Numbered from the stretch's first letter, positions 18,890-31,136 are shown. The stretch is 64,000 bases of DNA from Onthophagus taurus (GCF_036711975.1 NC_091972.1:28773001-28837000); one strand, 5' to 3'. The notes: generated by a model not told the origin, from the sequence alone. A program made the numbers and translations.

Positions 18890-21866
18890 CGATCTCTGGG
18901 CTGAGTTTGGTGGTGTCACAAAATTTGTCAAGAAAGTTATGAATTTTTTACGTATTTCGGGGGTGATTTCGACCCCTTATCCCCTGAATTTCCGCGAATC
19001 TCGCGGATATGTTATTCGAAACCTTATTTTCGATCTTTGGACTGAGTTTGGTGGTGTCACAAAATTTTTCAAGAAAGTTATGAATTTTTTACGTATTTCG
19101 GGGGTGATTTCGACCCCTTATCCCCTGAATTTCCGCGAATCTCGCGGATATGTTATTCGAAACCTTATTTTCGATCTTTGGACTGAGTTTGGTGGTGTCA
19201 CAAAATTTTTCAAGAAAGTTATGAATTTTTTACGTATTTCGGGGGTGATTTCGACCCCTTATCCCCTGAATTTCCGCGAATCTCGCGGATATGTTATTCG
19301 AAACCTTATTTTCGATCTTTGGACTGAGTTTGGTGGTGTCACAAAATTTTTCAAGAAAGTTATGAATTTTTTACGTATTTCGGGGGTGATTTCGACCCCT
19401 TATCCCCTGAATTTCCGCGAATCTCGTGCATATGTTTTTCGAAACCTTATTTTCGATCTTTGGACTGAGTTTGGTGGTGTCACAAAATTTGTCAAGAAAG
19501 TTATGAATTTTTTACGTATTTCGGGGGTGATTTCGACCCCTTATCCCCTGAATTTCCGCGAATCTCGCGGATATGTTATTCGAAACCTTATTTTCGATCT
19601 TTGGACTGAGTTTGGTGGTGTCACAAAATTTTTCAAGAAAGTTATGAATTTTTTACGTATTTCGGGGGTGATTTCAACCCCTTATCCCCTGAATTTCCGC
19701 GAATCTCGCGGATATGTTATTCGAAACCTTATTTTCGATCTTTGGACTGAGTTTGGTGGTGTCACAAAATTTTTCAAAAAAGTTATGAATTTTTTACGTA
19801 TTTCGGGGGTGATTTCGACCCCTTATCCCCTGAATTTCCGCGAATCTCGTGGATATGTTTTTCGAAACCTTATTTTCGATCTTTGGACTGAGTTTGGTGG
19901 TGTCACAAAATTTGTCAAGAAAGTTATGAATTTTTTACGTATTTCGGGGGTGATTTCGACCCCTTATCCCCTGAATTTCCGCGAATCTCGCGGATATGTT
20001 ATTCGAAACCTTATTTTCGATCTTTGGACTGAGTTTGGTGGTGTCACAAAATTTTTCAAGAAAGTTATGAATTTTTTACGTATTTCGGGGGTGATTTCAA
20101 CCCCTTATCCCCTGAATTTCCGCGAATCTCGCGGATATGTTATTCGAAACCTTATTTTCGATCTTTGGACTGAGTTTGGTGGTGTCACAAAATTTTTCAA
20201 AAAAGTTATGAATTTTTTACGTATTTCGGGGGTGATTTCGACCCCTTATCCCTTGAATTTCCGCGAATCTCGTGGATATGTTTTTCGAAACCTTATTTTC
20301 GATCTTTGGACTGAGTTTGGTGGTGTCACAAAATTTTTCAAGAAAGTTATGAATTTTTTACGTATTTCGGGGGTGATTTCGACCCCTTATCCCCTGAATT
20401 TCCGCGAATCTCGCGGATATGTTATTCGAAACCTTATTTTCGATCTTTGGACTGAGTTTGGTGGTGTCACAAAATTTTTCAAGAAAGTTATGAATTTTTT
20501 ACGTATTTCGGGGGTGATTTCGACCCCTTATCCCCTGAATTTCCGCGAATCTCGCGGATATGTTATTCGAAACCTTATTTTCGATCTTTGGACTGAGTTT
20601 GGTGGTGTCACAAAATTTTTCAAGAAAGTTATGAATTTTTTACGTATTTCGGGGGCGATTTCGACCCCTTATCCCCTGAATTTCCGCGAATCTCGCAGAT
20701 ATGTTATTCGAAACCTTATTTTCGATCTTTGGACAGAGTTTGGTGGTGTCACAAAATTTGTCAAGAAAGTTATGAATTTTTTACGTATTTCGGGGGTGAT
20801 TTCGACTCCTTATCCCCTGAATTTCGGCGAATCTCGCGGATATGTTATTCGAAACCTTATTTTCGATCTTTGGACTGAGTTTGGTGGTGTCACAAAATTT
20901 GTCAAGAAAGTTATGAATTTTTTACGTATTTCGGGGGTGATTTCGACCCCTTATCCCCTGAATTTCCGCGAATCTCGCGGATATGTTATTCGAAACCTTA
21001 TTTTCGATCTTTGGACAGAGTTTGGTGGTGTCACAAAATTTGTCAAGAAAGTTATGAATTTTTTACGTATTTCGGGGGTGATTTCGACTCCTTATCCCCT
21101 GAATTTCGGCGAATCTCGCGGATATGTTATTCGAAACCTTATTTTCGATCTTTGGACTGAGTTTGGTGGTGTCACAAAATTTGTCAAGAAAGTTATGAAT
21201 TTTTTACGTATTTCGGGGGTGATTTCGACCCCTTATCCCCTGAATTTCCGCGAATCTCGCGGATATGTTATTCGAAACCTTATTTTCGATCTTTGGACTG
21301 AGTTTGGTGGTGTCACAAAATTTTTCAAGAAAGTTATGAATTTTTTACGTATTTCGGGGGCGATTTCGACCCCTTATCCCCTGAATTTCCGCGAATCTCG
21401 CAGATATGTTATTCGAAACCTTATTTTCGATCTTTGGACAGAGTTTGGTGGTGTCACAAAATTTGTCAAGAAAGTTATGAATTTTTTACGTATTTCGGGG
21501 GTGATTTCGACTCCTTATCCCCTGAATTTCGGCGAATCTCGCGGATATGTTATTCGAAACCTTATTTTCGATCTTTGGACTGAGTTTGGTGGTGTCACAA
21601 AATTTGTCAAGAAAGTTATGAATTTTTTACGTATTTCGGGGGTGATTTCGACCCCTTATCCCCTGAATTTCCGCGAATCTCGCGGATATGTTATTCGAAA
21701 CCTTATTTTCGATCTTTGGACTAAGTTTGGTGGTGTCACAAAATTTGTCAAGAAAGTTATGAATTTTTTACGTATTTCGGGGGTGATTTCGACCCTTTAT
21801 CCCCTGAATTTCCGGGTGGTGCTTAGATATGTTATTCGAAATAGTGATTTTGATATTTGGGGTTGA
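18890..21866 (+). repeat. right satellite arm, 141-bp units x20.6
   Basis: Starts of TTTGGTGGTGTCAC fall every 141 bp from 18905 to 21725 with no indel. The units fall into subtypes that recur as blocks. Units 5-7 (19467-19889) are repeated as 8-10 (19890-20312), sharing TTTCAACCCC, TTCAAAAAAG and CGTGGATATGTTTTT. Units 13-15 (20595-21017) recur as 18-20 (21300-21722). That is a higher-order repeat of 423 bp. The last unit decays from about 21812. The array is one stop-free frame of 996 codons because 141 is a multiple of three. I do not call it a gene. Confidence 0.95.
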
Positions 21867-22124
21867 CTTAATGGATCATCAAGCTTTTTCAATGCAAATT
21901 GGAGTTTTTCACATAATGAAAGGGTGATTTTTATGTAATAATAATGAATTTTACTTGAAAGTTTTAGAGGGGTTATCTATTTTACTCTCTTTAATGCTAA
22001 TTTTGATGTTTTTTGGTTATTATCACTAATAAATACGAAATTATAGATAGAGTACACTATTTGTTTGGTCCGCTGTAAAAATGTGAATTTCGTTTCTGAA
22101 TCCGTTGCTAACTTCAACGACATT
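21867..22124. other. unassigned spacer
   Basis: AT-rich sequence between the right satellite arm and the second copy of the duplicated block. No open frame, repeat or motif is recognised. It could hold the outer end of the foldback element. Confidence 0.4.
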
Positions 22125-22494
22125 TTAACAGGAACGGTTGTGGTTGGAAATGGTTTTATATTTATAAAGCGTAAATAGTTTGCGTAAATGGTTTATTTTG
22201 TTTGAATAATTTTATTTCAATAATAATATTTATTAAAGTAAATAAAGAAAAAAATATAGTTGATATAGAGCACAAGAAAATATAAATGGATGTAAATTGA
22301 AATGAATCAAAACTAATGAAAAAAGTAATGTTTTTCTTTTAAGAAAAAAAGATAATGAAAATACAAGGTTCTAAGACGATAACAAAGAAAAATAAAGTAA
22401 AATAATGTCGGGTGGCGAACAAGTGACTCACACAACAGACAAGTTTGAAATCCTTCGGAGATTTCGTGTATTTTAAATTTAAACGAAAATGGGA

Positions 22495-23400
22495 AGCTCG
22501 CCATTTGAAGAATTTTCGTTAGATTTGATTTTTACTAGAATTATTGCTCCACAATTAAGCGAGTATGACAGCAAGTAGGTATGATTGAAGAATTCTGTTG
22601 AGATTGGTAATTTTATTTATTTACGGTTGGTATCATTGGTTTGATTTGTGTTGTCGCAAATGGATGACAGTTTTCTTTGTACAGGCTGTTCTACATAATT
22701 CAATTTTTCAAACATTTTTTTTTAATCCTTTATTTTTTATTTAGAACCTCCAAGAGTATTTATAACTCCAAACACCGGAGAGGGAGGAATTCATTTTCTT
22801 TAAACCGCGTTTATTATTGTTTAATAAAATGGATCCAAATTGTGTTGAGGTGAGTACGCTTCTTACTGCGTAATTAATTACGTTGGATTTTATTACGTTT
22901 ATTTAAAAAGAATTGGCCACTTCCATAATTGAGACGAGTGAATATGAATTGGACGAGAAAGCAGCTACTGCTGAAATGATACAGTTCTTTGCTGATGTAC
23001 ATACATATAATGTATGATAAAGAAATGTTGAGGTAATAATTTGTTTCTTTTAAATTATAACTCCATCTAATTATTTATTTTTAAAAGGATTCTGGTTATT
23101 TATTGATTAAGATGGATCTAGAAGGTGACCTCAACTCTCAAATATTTTCAAGCGATCATTATCCAACTCAACTGGAGAGTAAGATTGCCATATTCCAAGT
23201 TTTTATCATAAAGGTTTAATATAAATATATTTTAGGAATGTTTTTGTTGTTTTAGTAGAGTACATTATCAAGGGATGAAACCGTATTATAAGTTATATGC
23301 AACAACTGTATGTATTTTTTATGTATTTCTGGAGATGATGCAATGAAGAAAGGATTTTTATCCAGTTTTGCTTATTGTTAAGTATTTAATTATCAAGCGG
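22495..23400 (+). other. exon-like fragments, second copy
   Basis: Counterparts of the pieces at 1569-2515: MGSSPFEEFSLDLI... near 22495, then ATGGATCCAAATTGTGTTGAG followed by GTGAGT near 22828. The last piece near 23258 is frameshifted relative to copy 1. Unrecognised. Decay in this copy argues against present function. Confidence 0.3.
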
Positions 23401-24017
23401 TATGTATTAAATATATTTTTTTTTTAATTTTTATTTTTCAGTATTCAATTTCTATAATGTTCTTATCTAGAATTTTCGATCAAGTAATTTTTTTATATCA
23501 ATCCATGATTTAAATCAAAAGAAATGAAAATCAAAATCAGGCAACTAAAAACTAAGATAAACAAAAACAATACATACCTATTATAACAAAAACAAAAAAA
23601 AACAATGCATAGGAATTGCAAAGTTTATATAAAAATTCTAATTTGCTGGCTTTTTTCATTTCCAATTTGTTGCTACTGAAGCTAAGCAGTACACAGCACA
23701 TAAAAATTGTTTTAAAGTTGGGAGAAGTTTCTCCCTATCAGGCCATTGCAAAGTAGTAACATTGGATATAACTTCCTCAGAAAGCAAGATGATTCTCTTC
23801 TATCGTCAATTTATATTTTGTTATATGCTAAATTTATAAATGATGAATGTCTTTCTTCAAGTACACTTCCTAATTCCTTTCACATTTTTACAGCATCAGA
23901 TAGGGAAGCACTTTTTTGCAATTTGTCAAGTCCCATGGATTTTGGCTTTAATAGTAGGTATTTTTTGGTAGGTATATCGTAGGATAAATTTCGTTTTTAT
24001 TTTCTTCACTTACTTTG

Positions 24018-25254
24018 AACATAAATAATGCGTCGGATATGTTCAAACTACTAAATCGCATGAATTTTATACTCTAACTATAAAAGTTAACTAATTATTT
24101 CAATTTTTATGTAAAAATTGGGCTTTTTTCTAAATTGAAAATTTTTCTAGTTCAATTTATGATATGTAACCATAGAAACCATAAAAGTTACAACTTATAT
24201 TGGTGTGATTAAGTCTTTTCATGCGATGTTAACCGTGAAAGAGAGAATTTATTTAGTACTGTGCTATGGTACTAGTGAATCATGTTTTCGTGTAGTTATA
24301 CAAAAATGCCAGCAAAAATATCCGGACACAAAAATATCTCATGTTGAGGCTCGCAAACTTATGAAAAAATTTTTGGAAACGGGTTCTGTATTATCCATAA
24401 AGAAGCAGACAAAGAGACTAAATGAGGAAGACGCTGCTTTTCAGATAGCTTTTCAACAAATGACATTGTTTCTTCCCAGCATTGTCGTTATTGGAGCGAC
24501 GTAAATCCAATTATCCTTAAATTTTATACGGTCAATGTACTTTCAGCAAGACAGTTGCCCAGCTTACCATTCACACATTGTGCCAAATGGTTAAATTTAC
24601 AATTTAGTCAAAAATGGATTGAACGAAATGGTCCTATTTGATGACCAGCACGTAGTCCTGATCTTACAATTATGGATTTTTATTTTTGGGGACGATTTAA
24701 ACAAATTGTTTACAGTGAACCATTACAAGATGATGTAGAACTATTAAAACTAAGAATAATTAAAGCGATAGAATCTCTACCACTGGCGGAAATTCGTACT
24801 TCTTATAAAGAATTTAGAACTCGTCTTCAAATGTGTGTCGAATTGGGAAGGAATTTGTTTGAATGAGGATTTGTTCACTTACAAATAAATAATATTTATT
24901 ACTTACATAGTGTGTTATTACATTAATTTACATTTAAAATATTTTATTCAATTAGCCATATTTTAATTTGATTTGTCCGTATATTTTTCACTAACATAAG
25001 TTGTAACTTTTATTTTATTTTATTGGTTTCTATGGTTGCATATCGTAAATTGAACTTGAAAAATTTTTAATTTAGTAAAACTATAATTTTTACATAAAAA
25101 TGGGAATAATTAGTTAACTTCTATAGTTAGAATATAAAGTTCGTGCGATTTAGTGGTTTGAACATATCCGACGCATTATGTATGCTGAGATAAGTTTGAA
25201 AAATCAGTAACAAATTTTTTTTTCCTCTTTGTAACTCGATCCGGGGACATACTG
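24018..25254 (+). mobile_element. Tc1/mariner-type transposon, left end lost
   Basis: Same family as 3144-4227. The right inverted repeat is complete and ends GGGGACATACTG at 25254, followed by TA. On the left about 150 bp including the terminus is missing: homology begins at ACATAAATAATGCGTCGG near 24018. It keeps the middle of the transposase gene that the other copy has lost. Confidence 0.85.
24205..24866 (+). pseudogene. mariner-type (DDE_3) transposase
   Basis: An N-terminal helix-turn-helix segment (24205-24504) is followed in shifted frames by FQQDSCPAYHSHIV near 24541, the second catalytic Asp region, and by DLTIMDFYFWGRFKQIVYSE (24660-24866) from the C-terminus of the DDE domain. 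Frameshifts near 24504 and 24590 and a stop near 24640 inactivate it. Confidence 0.8.
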
Positions 25255-25817
25255 TATAATATGTATTTGCAGGCAATCCAGTATACTGTTAATTTTGATT
25301 AAAGAAAGGAAATTATAATTTTTTCTCGCCCTGGTTTAAAGTAACATTTAAGGTGATCCAGAATGCGTTTAAACACTTTCTGATAATAATTTTAGAATTT
25401 CATAGAAACGTCTAGGTAACTACGGAAAAGTTTTGTCTGGAGATTTTTTGACATCTGAGATCATTTCTGAGGTAAGAATTTCTTAATAATTCTTAAAAAT
25501 ATCTGGATATTCGAGGAAAAGCATTGATAAGTTAGTTTTCGGAGACTTCCTGACATCTATTAGTGTCGTCTGGGAATCGCTTAAAAGTATCTTCTCAGAA
25601 ATCGTTTAGACACTTTTTGGCATATTTGGGTGCCTGAAAATCTACGTTAAATTCACGAAAAGTCCTTTTAATGTGACGTTTTAACGATGGGCAATGATGA
25701 CGAACATTGCGTCAAATCTGGCGGTGCGGCGTCAGACTTTTGTTTTTGGGGCTTTTTGAAATCTTTTCTCGCAATAAACCTTGTCTTTCTCAAGGCCTAC
25801 AACTTTTATCATTTTCA

Positions 25818-27832
25818 TCGAGTCGCGCCGAGAACATTTTGGAGGACTATGAGGTCTCTCGGAGCGATTGACTCTCCGTCTGTCCAGATGGATCTTGATT
25901 GTGAGTCGATGGCAAACTTTTTTTGCAGAGCCTCCCCTGATCATCGATGACGTAACTAAGGCGGCAACAATTAATGAAATTTTTACCTCTCTTAAATCTT
26001 GCTCCTTATCTCTTACGCTTGTGACCGCTTATTCGAAGTCCTCTTGCGTGGGTTCTGATGGTATCGGTCCCAACCTTCTTCTTCCTATCCTGGATATAGT
26101 GCTTCCTCCCTTAACTCATATCTTCAACTTTTCTCTTGAGCGACCTTTATTTCCCTCTGTCTGGAAGGTTGCTCATGTCGTTCCCATACCCAAATCCAAG
26201 TCCTCTTTATGTAACACTGATTTCCGTCCGATTTAAATTTTATCCGTACTATCAACAGCTCTTGAGCGCTTAGTTTATTTACAGGTTCAAGGATTTCTAG
26301 AGAGGTTTAACTTACACAATGAGTTGCAATCGGGTTTTCGCAGTGGGCATAGTACAACTACTGCCCTCATTAAAGTTACTGATGATATTAGATATGTCTG
26401 CGACAACAGATGTGTTACTGTGCTGGTACTGCTCGATTTCAGCAAGGCTTTTGATTATGTCGACCACAGCCTTCTTTTGGCGTCTCTTTCTGCCTACGGA
26501 TTCACTCCCTCCTGTGTTTCTTGGTTTCAATCTTACCTTTCCCATCGCTCCTTGTGCGTACGCGCTAACTCTTCAATTTCTTCTGCTTGTGCAATCAAAT
26601 GTGGTGTTCCTCAGGGCAGTGTATTGGGTCCGTTACTTTTTTCTTTGTTCGTTAATAGTGTTACTAGTTATATCTCGTGTAATTATCATTTGTATGCTGA
26701 CGACCTCCAGATATATACTACTACAACTGTTGCTGAATTTCCGGAAGCTATTGTGCGACTTAATAACGATCTATCTAAGGTCTTGAACTGGTCTCGGAGA
26801 TACGGACTTAAGTTGAACTCAGTTAAAACGCAATCTATTGTGTTTGGAACTCGTCAATTACTTGGTAAGATTAATCTGTCTACCTGCAGTGATCTGATGC
26901 TGGATGGAAATGTCATACGGTTTTCTGACACAGTTAAAAATCTTGCAGTCCTTATGGATTCTGCATTGTCTTGGAAACCGCAAATTCAAAAATGTTATGC
27001 TTGCTCTTACTCTTTAAAAAGACTGGTCGGTTTATCCCGACCTCTCAGTGATTCTTCTGAGTAAATTCATATCCGGTTCATATTTGACCTAAATAGATTT
27101 GAGCATGTAACGCCGTATCGCAATCACATTCAGATGTTAACCTGTGAGGGACGTAGATCCTTTCGTTTATTAATCATTTTATTTAAAATCCTTCATAACT
27201 GCACCCCAAAGTACTTATCAGATAGGTTCCAGCAATTATCAACTCATGAGCTTGCTACTCGTTCACGTTCTGATACTATTCTTACATTTCCTGTTCATAG
27301 CACTGAAATTTATCACAGACCATGCCTTCTGAAATTCGTAATATTTCTAACATTGCTAATTTTAGACATGTTTTAAAGAGCCACTTGCTTGCCCTTCAAC
27401 TGGCTGTTTCCTGATTCTTTGTTCTTTGGCAACTTGTTGGCAACTGATATCCGGCAGATTCTTTTGGCCTCTTTTGCCGCTCTCTCCCTCTTTTCGTGTC
27501 TTTTCTTTGTTTTTCTCTTTTTCTTGCTTAATCTTATTTGGTGATAAATGTTAATAATATCTAATTATCACTACTTGCCATATTCAGTAAATATTATTTT
27601 TGTTTGTTCTGTTGGGTCATTTGGCAAAGATCGCTTGTGCGATAAAATGATCCGTTTGCTGATACGGCTCATACTGCTTATACTGTTTAAGTTTATCCAT
27701 TGCTCGACTAACCATCGACAATGGGATTTTATGTATATTTTTGTTCTTATTATTTTTTCTTCTTGTGTACCTTATGTAATTTTATATTCTTATTTGTGGC
27801 AATAAATGGTAAATAATAATAATAAAATAACA
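25818..27832 (+). pseudogene. CR1/Jockey-group LINE remnant, reverse transcriptase part
   Basis: One frame runs 25868-27064 with a single internal stop at 26234. It carries SDGIGPNLLLPI, VAHVVPIPKS, FRPI, LQSGFRSGHSTTTAL, LLDFSKAFDYVDHSLLL, CGVPQGSVLGPLLFSLFVNS and HLYADDLQIY, the ordered motifs of a LINE reverse transcriptase. C-terminal pieces follow at 27134-27376. The tail near 27800-27832 is AATAAATGGTAAATAATAAT. With copy 1 supplying the endonuclease part, the two copies are complementary remnants of one parent. Confidence 0.85.
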
Positions 27833-28282
27833 TTAGGTACATATTATTAACGTTATCATTAACAAAGATGTTAAAAGATGAACGAAATACATTTAACGAA
27901 GTTGATAGTTCCGAGATAATCTTAAGATAGGGGCAAGTGCATTGAGACCTTTATGTGCAGCTACGGAACGGTAATTTTAATTTTATTTTTTTACTAACAA
28001 ATCAATTTTAATTGTTTTCATAGATACTATTTCCTATTCTTTCGTTTAGAACTCGGATCCAAATTATTTCTCATAATGTACTAGGTATAACAAGAATGGT
28101 GTTCTTGCTAAAGAAGCGGGGAGATTTTTTATACTTTCCCAGAGAAAAATCAACGTTCATGTTGAAGGAATATTAATTGATATGGTAAATTATCGCATTT
28201 ATTTACCATTGGTAAATGTTTAACTAATTAGTTAATTCAAGATTATTTCAAATGTTGTTTTGCCGATGCGATTATCAGTAAA

Positions 28283-28390
28283 ATGACTGTAACATCATTA
28301 AAACCAAGAGTTGATTCCAAAGAAATCACTTATAACCCGGAAGCGGTCGTTGAAATCCTTGATGAAATGGCAGTAGCCTTCTTTACGGAG
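28283..28390 (+). other. unidentified exon-like ORF, second copy
   Basis: The same frame as at 7217 (MTVTSLKPRVDSKEITYNPE..., one residue different). It then runs directly into copia sequence. Confidence 0.3.
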
Positions 28391-28397
28391 ATGTGGA

Positions 28398-29465
28398 TAT
28401 ATGTGAAGGTTTTGTTAGTAAAGCTAATAAAACCTAGAGAAAAGTTGGGAAAATTGGTTGGAAATTGGTTGGAAAAAGGACAAAATAATAATGTCGCGAG
28501 ATGTTTTATGCGATGAAACATGTATATAACATAAAGATAATGTCGATCAACAGAAATAACGGACAAAATTGAAAGTGATAAAAATGAAGTGAAAGAGAAT
28601 AAAAAATTACATGAACAGAGTGAAGAACAGATGAAAAACAGTGAAGACGAGGAACGAGAAGAACAATATAAAAACATACAAGATCTGGAACAACAAATAA
28701 ACCAACTTATCAACTCACGAAGAACAAGAAACATGGACAATAGTAAATATACCGAGCGAGACCAAAGCAATAGATACAAGATGGATATTTACTACAAAGA
28801 AAGACGGTACAAAAAAGGCACGGCTAGTTGGCAATTAGGTTTTCAACTCAAAAATGAGGAATGGAATTCAATATACGCCCCAGTATCCAGGATAAGATCA
28901 ACGATAAGAATGTTTATGGTTCATGCGATTAATAATAATTGGCTAATAAAACAATTAGAGCATTTTTAAATGGTAAACTAACTGACAATGTATTTATAAA
29001 GATACCAGAAGGAATAAACAAGGAAAAATGAAATGTATTGAACAAGGGTATTATATGGACTTAAAGAGGCACCAAAGTGTTGGGATGAACAATTTGATCA
29101 ATGGATTCAAAAGATCAAAGTATGATTTGTGTCTATACACAAAGAAAGATGTGTACACAAAAAACAATAGAAAGGTTAAAACACGAATTTAAGGCAAAAC
29201 ATGTAGGAGAATTCAATAAGTTTTTGGGAATGGAAATAATAAGGGAAGAAAATACTTTGAGAAGAATATATTGATAAAATTTTGAAGAGATTTAATACAA
29301 CAGACCGCAAGGTTAAGAAAACGCCAATGGAAGTAAGATATCAATTTGAGTAAGATATCACTCCACTCGTCCCAAAATATATGAAAACAAATCAAATGTT
29401 AAACCGATCATCTGCGACCTCTCATAAGGAATAGGAAAAGTAAAAGGAGTAGGAATCTCGAATTT
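28398..29465 (+). pseudogene. Ty1/copia fragment
   Basis: The frame 28589-28969 ends LKNEEWNSIYAPVSRIRSTI and RMFMVHAINNNWLIKQLEHF. This is the start of the copia reverse transcriptase, where the family reads YAPVARI...W.I.QLDV..AFL. Later fragments match 42990-43440. Frameshifts throughout. Confidence 0.7.
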
Positions 29466-30162
29466 ATTCAACAGTTCATATATATATATTTATATATATA
29501 TGAACATATTTTTAATTCAAATAGAAGCTGTTCTAACGTGTACCGTTTTTGATTAGTAGCGTCTACTAATTACGATGTTTTAACTCCAGGTCATTTTCTA
29601 CTTGTAACTTTTACGAAGAATGGTTGAAGATTTCTGGAAAAATTGTCAGAAATTTTAAACGATTGTTCCCTTCTGCAAGTGACTGCTCTTGTTGGTTTCT
29701 TTTGTTTTATTTATGGTAATTTTGTATTTATTTTGTTCCTCCCATCTATAGATGCCGTTACCCCATTTACTTATTTTTTATTAATTAATTTAATTTTTCG
29801 TGTCGATTCAAATTTTAATGTTTAATCATAATTTTTTCTCTTCTTCAATCTTTAGTTTTGTAAAGTAAATTTATTAGAAAATAATTTAGGGAAATTGTAT
29901 TAAACTATGTCATCCACGAAATTTTTTTTTAGTACCGGTTTTGGAAAGATTTTAGCGAGAGGTCTTCCTCTTTATCACCAGACTTCGTAAAGAGAAGAAG
30001 TGTGAGTGAATTTTTGCTAAGTTATTAGTTCGACATTTTGGAATTTTTGGGTTGGCTATTTTAGGATATCTATGCGACTACGATTCGTAGTGAAATTTTT
30101 TTTGTTAAGTTAAATTTAAGAAAAACACTTCTTCAGAAACATGGCATCTGAAACCTCAAACA
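29466..30162. other. spacer repeat shared with 41.57-42.08 kb
   Basis: No gene. From about 29520 to 30150 the sequence is an inverted, diverged copy of 41565-42090 downstream of H2B copy 2. A perfect AT palindrome (GTTCATATATATATA-TT-TATATATATATGAAC) occupies 29474-29505. Confidence 0.6.
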
Positions 30163-30340
30163 TGTTACCATGGTTACCACCCCTTCCAACACTGCGAATG
30201 GTCGGGCGCACCCCATTGGTGGGCATTCATGGAGCTGAGATAAAAAGGAAGGTCGTTCGACTCAGAGGACATTAGATGACAAATATCGTTGCTATATTAA
30301 TCTTGTGTAAAAAAATATTGTAAACAAAAAACCAAGTTAA
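30163..30340 (+). repeat. Ty3/gypsy LTR, left
   Basis: It starts TGTTACC and shares a run of matches with 32395-32590 (GAATGGTCGG...GCACCCCATTGG, GTTCGACTCAGAGGA, CAAATATCGTT). Two such direct repeats bracketing integrase sequence identify LTRs. The internal sequence begins at the integrase almost at once, so gag, protease and reverse transcriptase are deleted. Confidence 0.65.
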
Positions 30341-30343
30341 GTT

Positions 30344-31136
30344 ATGGGACCATATAATGCTACCACTACTGGTAACCGCCACATACTGGTTATCACAGAC
30401 TTGTTCAGCCGCTGGGTGGAGGCGTTCCCCATTCAAAGGACGGACACCGCAGACGTCATCCGTGTAATGGACATAGAAGTATTCCCACGATTCGGATACC
30501 CCAGGGCTATCCTTTCCGACAACGGCCTACAATTCATATCCATCGAATGGGATGCTGCACTCCGACGGTGGGGATGTCTTCAATGGACTACGCCGATATA
30601 CCACCCCCAAGCCAACCCGACAAAACGACGAAAACAGGACTTAAAAAAATGCCTACGTCATATACGTAATAATTGGGGCAAACCGCTCTATTCAACATCC
30701 GTTCTCGAAGGAATGCCGCAACGAAACAAACACCGGCTCTTATGCTATTGGGTTACGAGCTCCGTAAACCTGGAGAATGGTTCGCCGAAGATACCGCACC
30801 CAACCAAGCCCCTAACGGAGAAGATAGAAGACAAGAACGAATAGCCCATATGAACGAGCATAGATACCGGCAACGGTACGCAGGAGAGGTTCCTCCACGA
30901 ATTCAATTCACACCCGGTGATAAAGTCATGGAACGCAGCCATAAAATACCTCTTAAGCCCTTCTCACCACGTTGGAACGGACCTCACATCATTATCAGTA
31001 CCGCCGAAACCAACACTTATTGGGTTAGATGGTTCAACACCGCGGAAGCCACCAAGGTCCACGTGAACGATGTTCGTTCGGCACCTCCCACGCCGACAAC
31101 GAGTCCGACTACCCGGCGCGGCCTCTTGAGGGTAAG
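30344..31136 (+). pseudogene. Ty3/gypsy integrase, broken
   Basis: The first frame (30344-30700) reads VITDLFSRWVEAFPI and GYPRAILSDNGLQF, holding the first two catalytic Asp residues. The third position reads HPQANPTKRRKQ where the family has HPQANPTERRNQ, so the catalytic Glu is Lys. A frameshift near 30700 leads to the C-terminal domain (ALMLLGYELR..., FTPGDKVMERSHKI, RWNGPHIII). Insertion of Jockey copy B ends it. Inactive. Confidence 0.85.

Larger units (their letters stand above)
12768..21840 (+). mobile_element. foldback-type MULE transposon with satellite arms
   Basis: About 9.1 kb. Two arrays of the same 141-bp unit in opposite orientation form the arms (12768-13806 and about 18890-21840). 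Between them are a 1095-aa DDE/Ulp1 protein and a 202-aa PHD-finger protein, both reading rightward. The arrangement matches the foldback class: Drosophila FB-NOF carries a MULE-type transposase between arms of short tandem repeats. Plant Kaonashi-type MULEs carry ULP1 domains. The combination with a PHD protein and 141-bp units is not one I know. The right outer end is a diverged unit (21812-21866). I could not define a target-site duplication. The left arm abuts an H1 pseudogene. Both genes are open, so the element may be recent. Confidence 0.7.
22125..29465. repeat. segmental duplication, copy 2
   Basis: The second copy of the block at 1182-8250. It begins at TTAA (22125-22128), the same bases that border the piggyBac-type end in copy 1, so here the site is free of that element. 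Compared with copy 1 it has lost the LINE endonuclease part (joined at about 25818) and the outer left mariner repeat. It keeps the LINE reverse transcriptase and about 615 bp more copia sequence. It leaves the shared sequence at about 29465. Confidence 0.85.

Noticed and set aside
18890-21866. Regular repeats considered as a CRISPR array
   Set aside because: Units are head-to-tail 141-bp satellites without unique spacers, in a eukaryotic genome.
29474-29505. AT palindrome as a possible origin or cruciform
   Set aside because: It is a simple (TA)n stretch, expected in AT-rich DNA; no further evidence of function.
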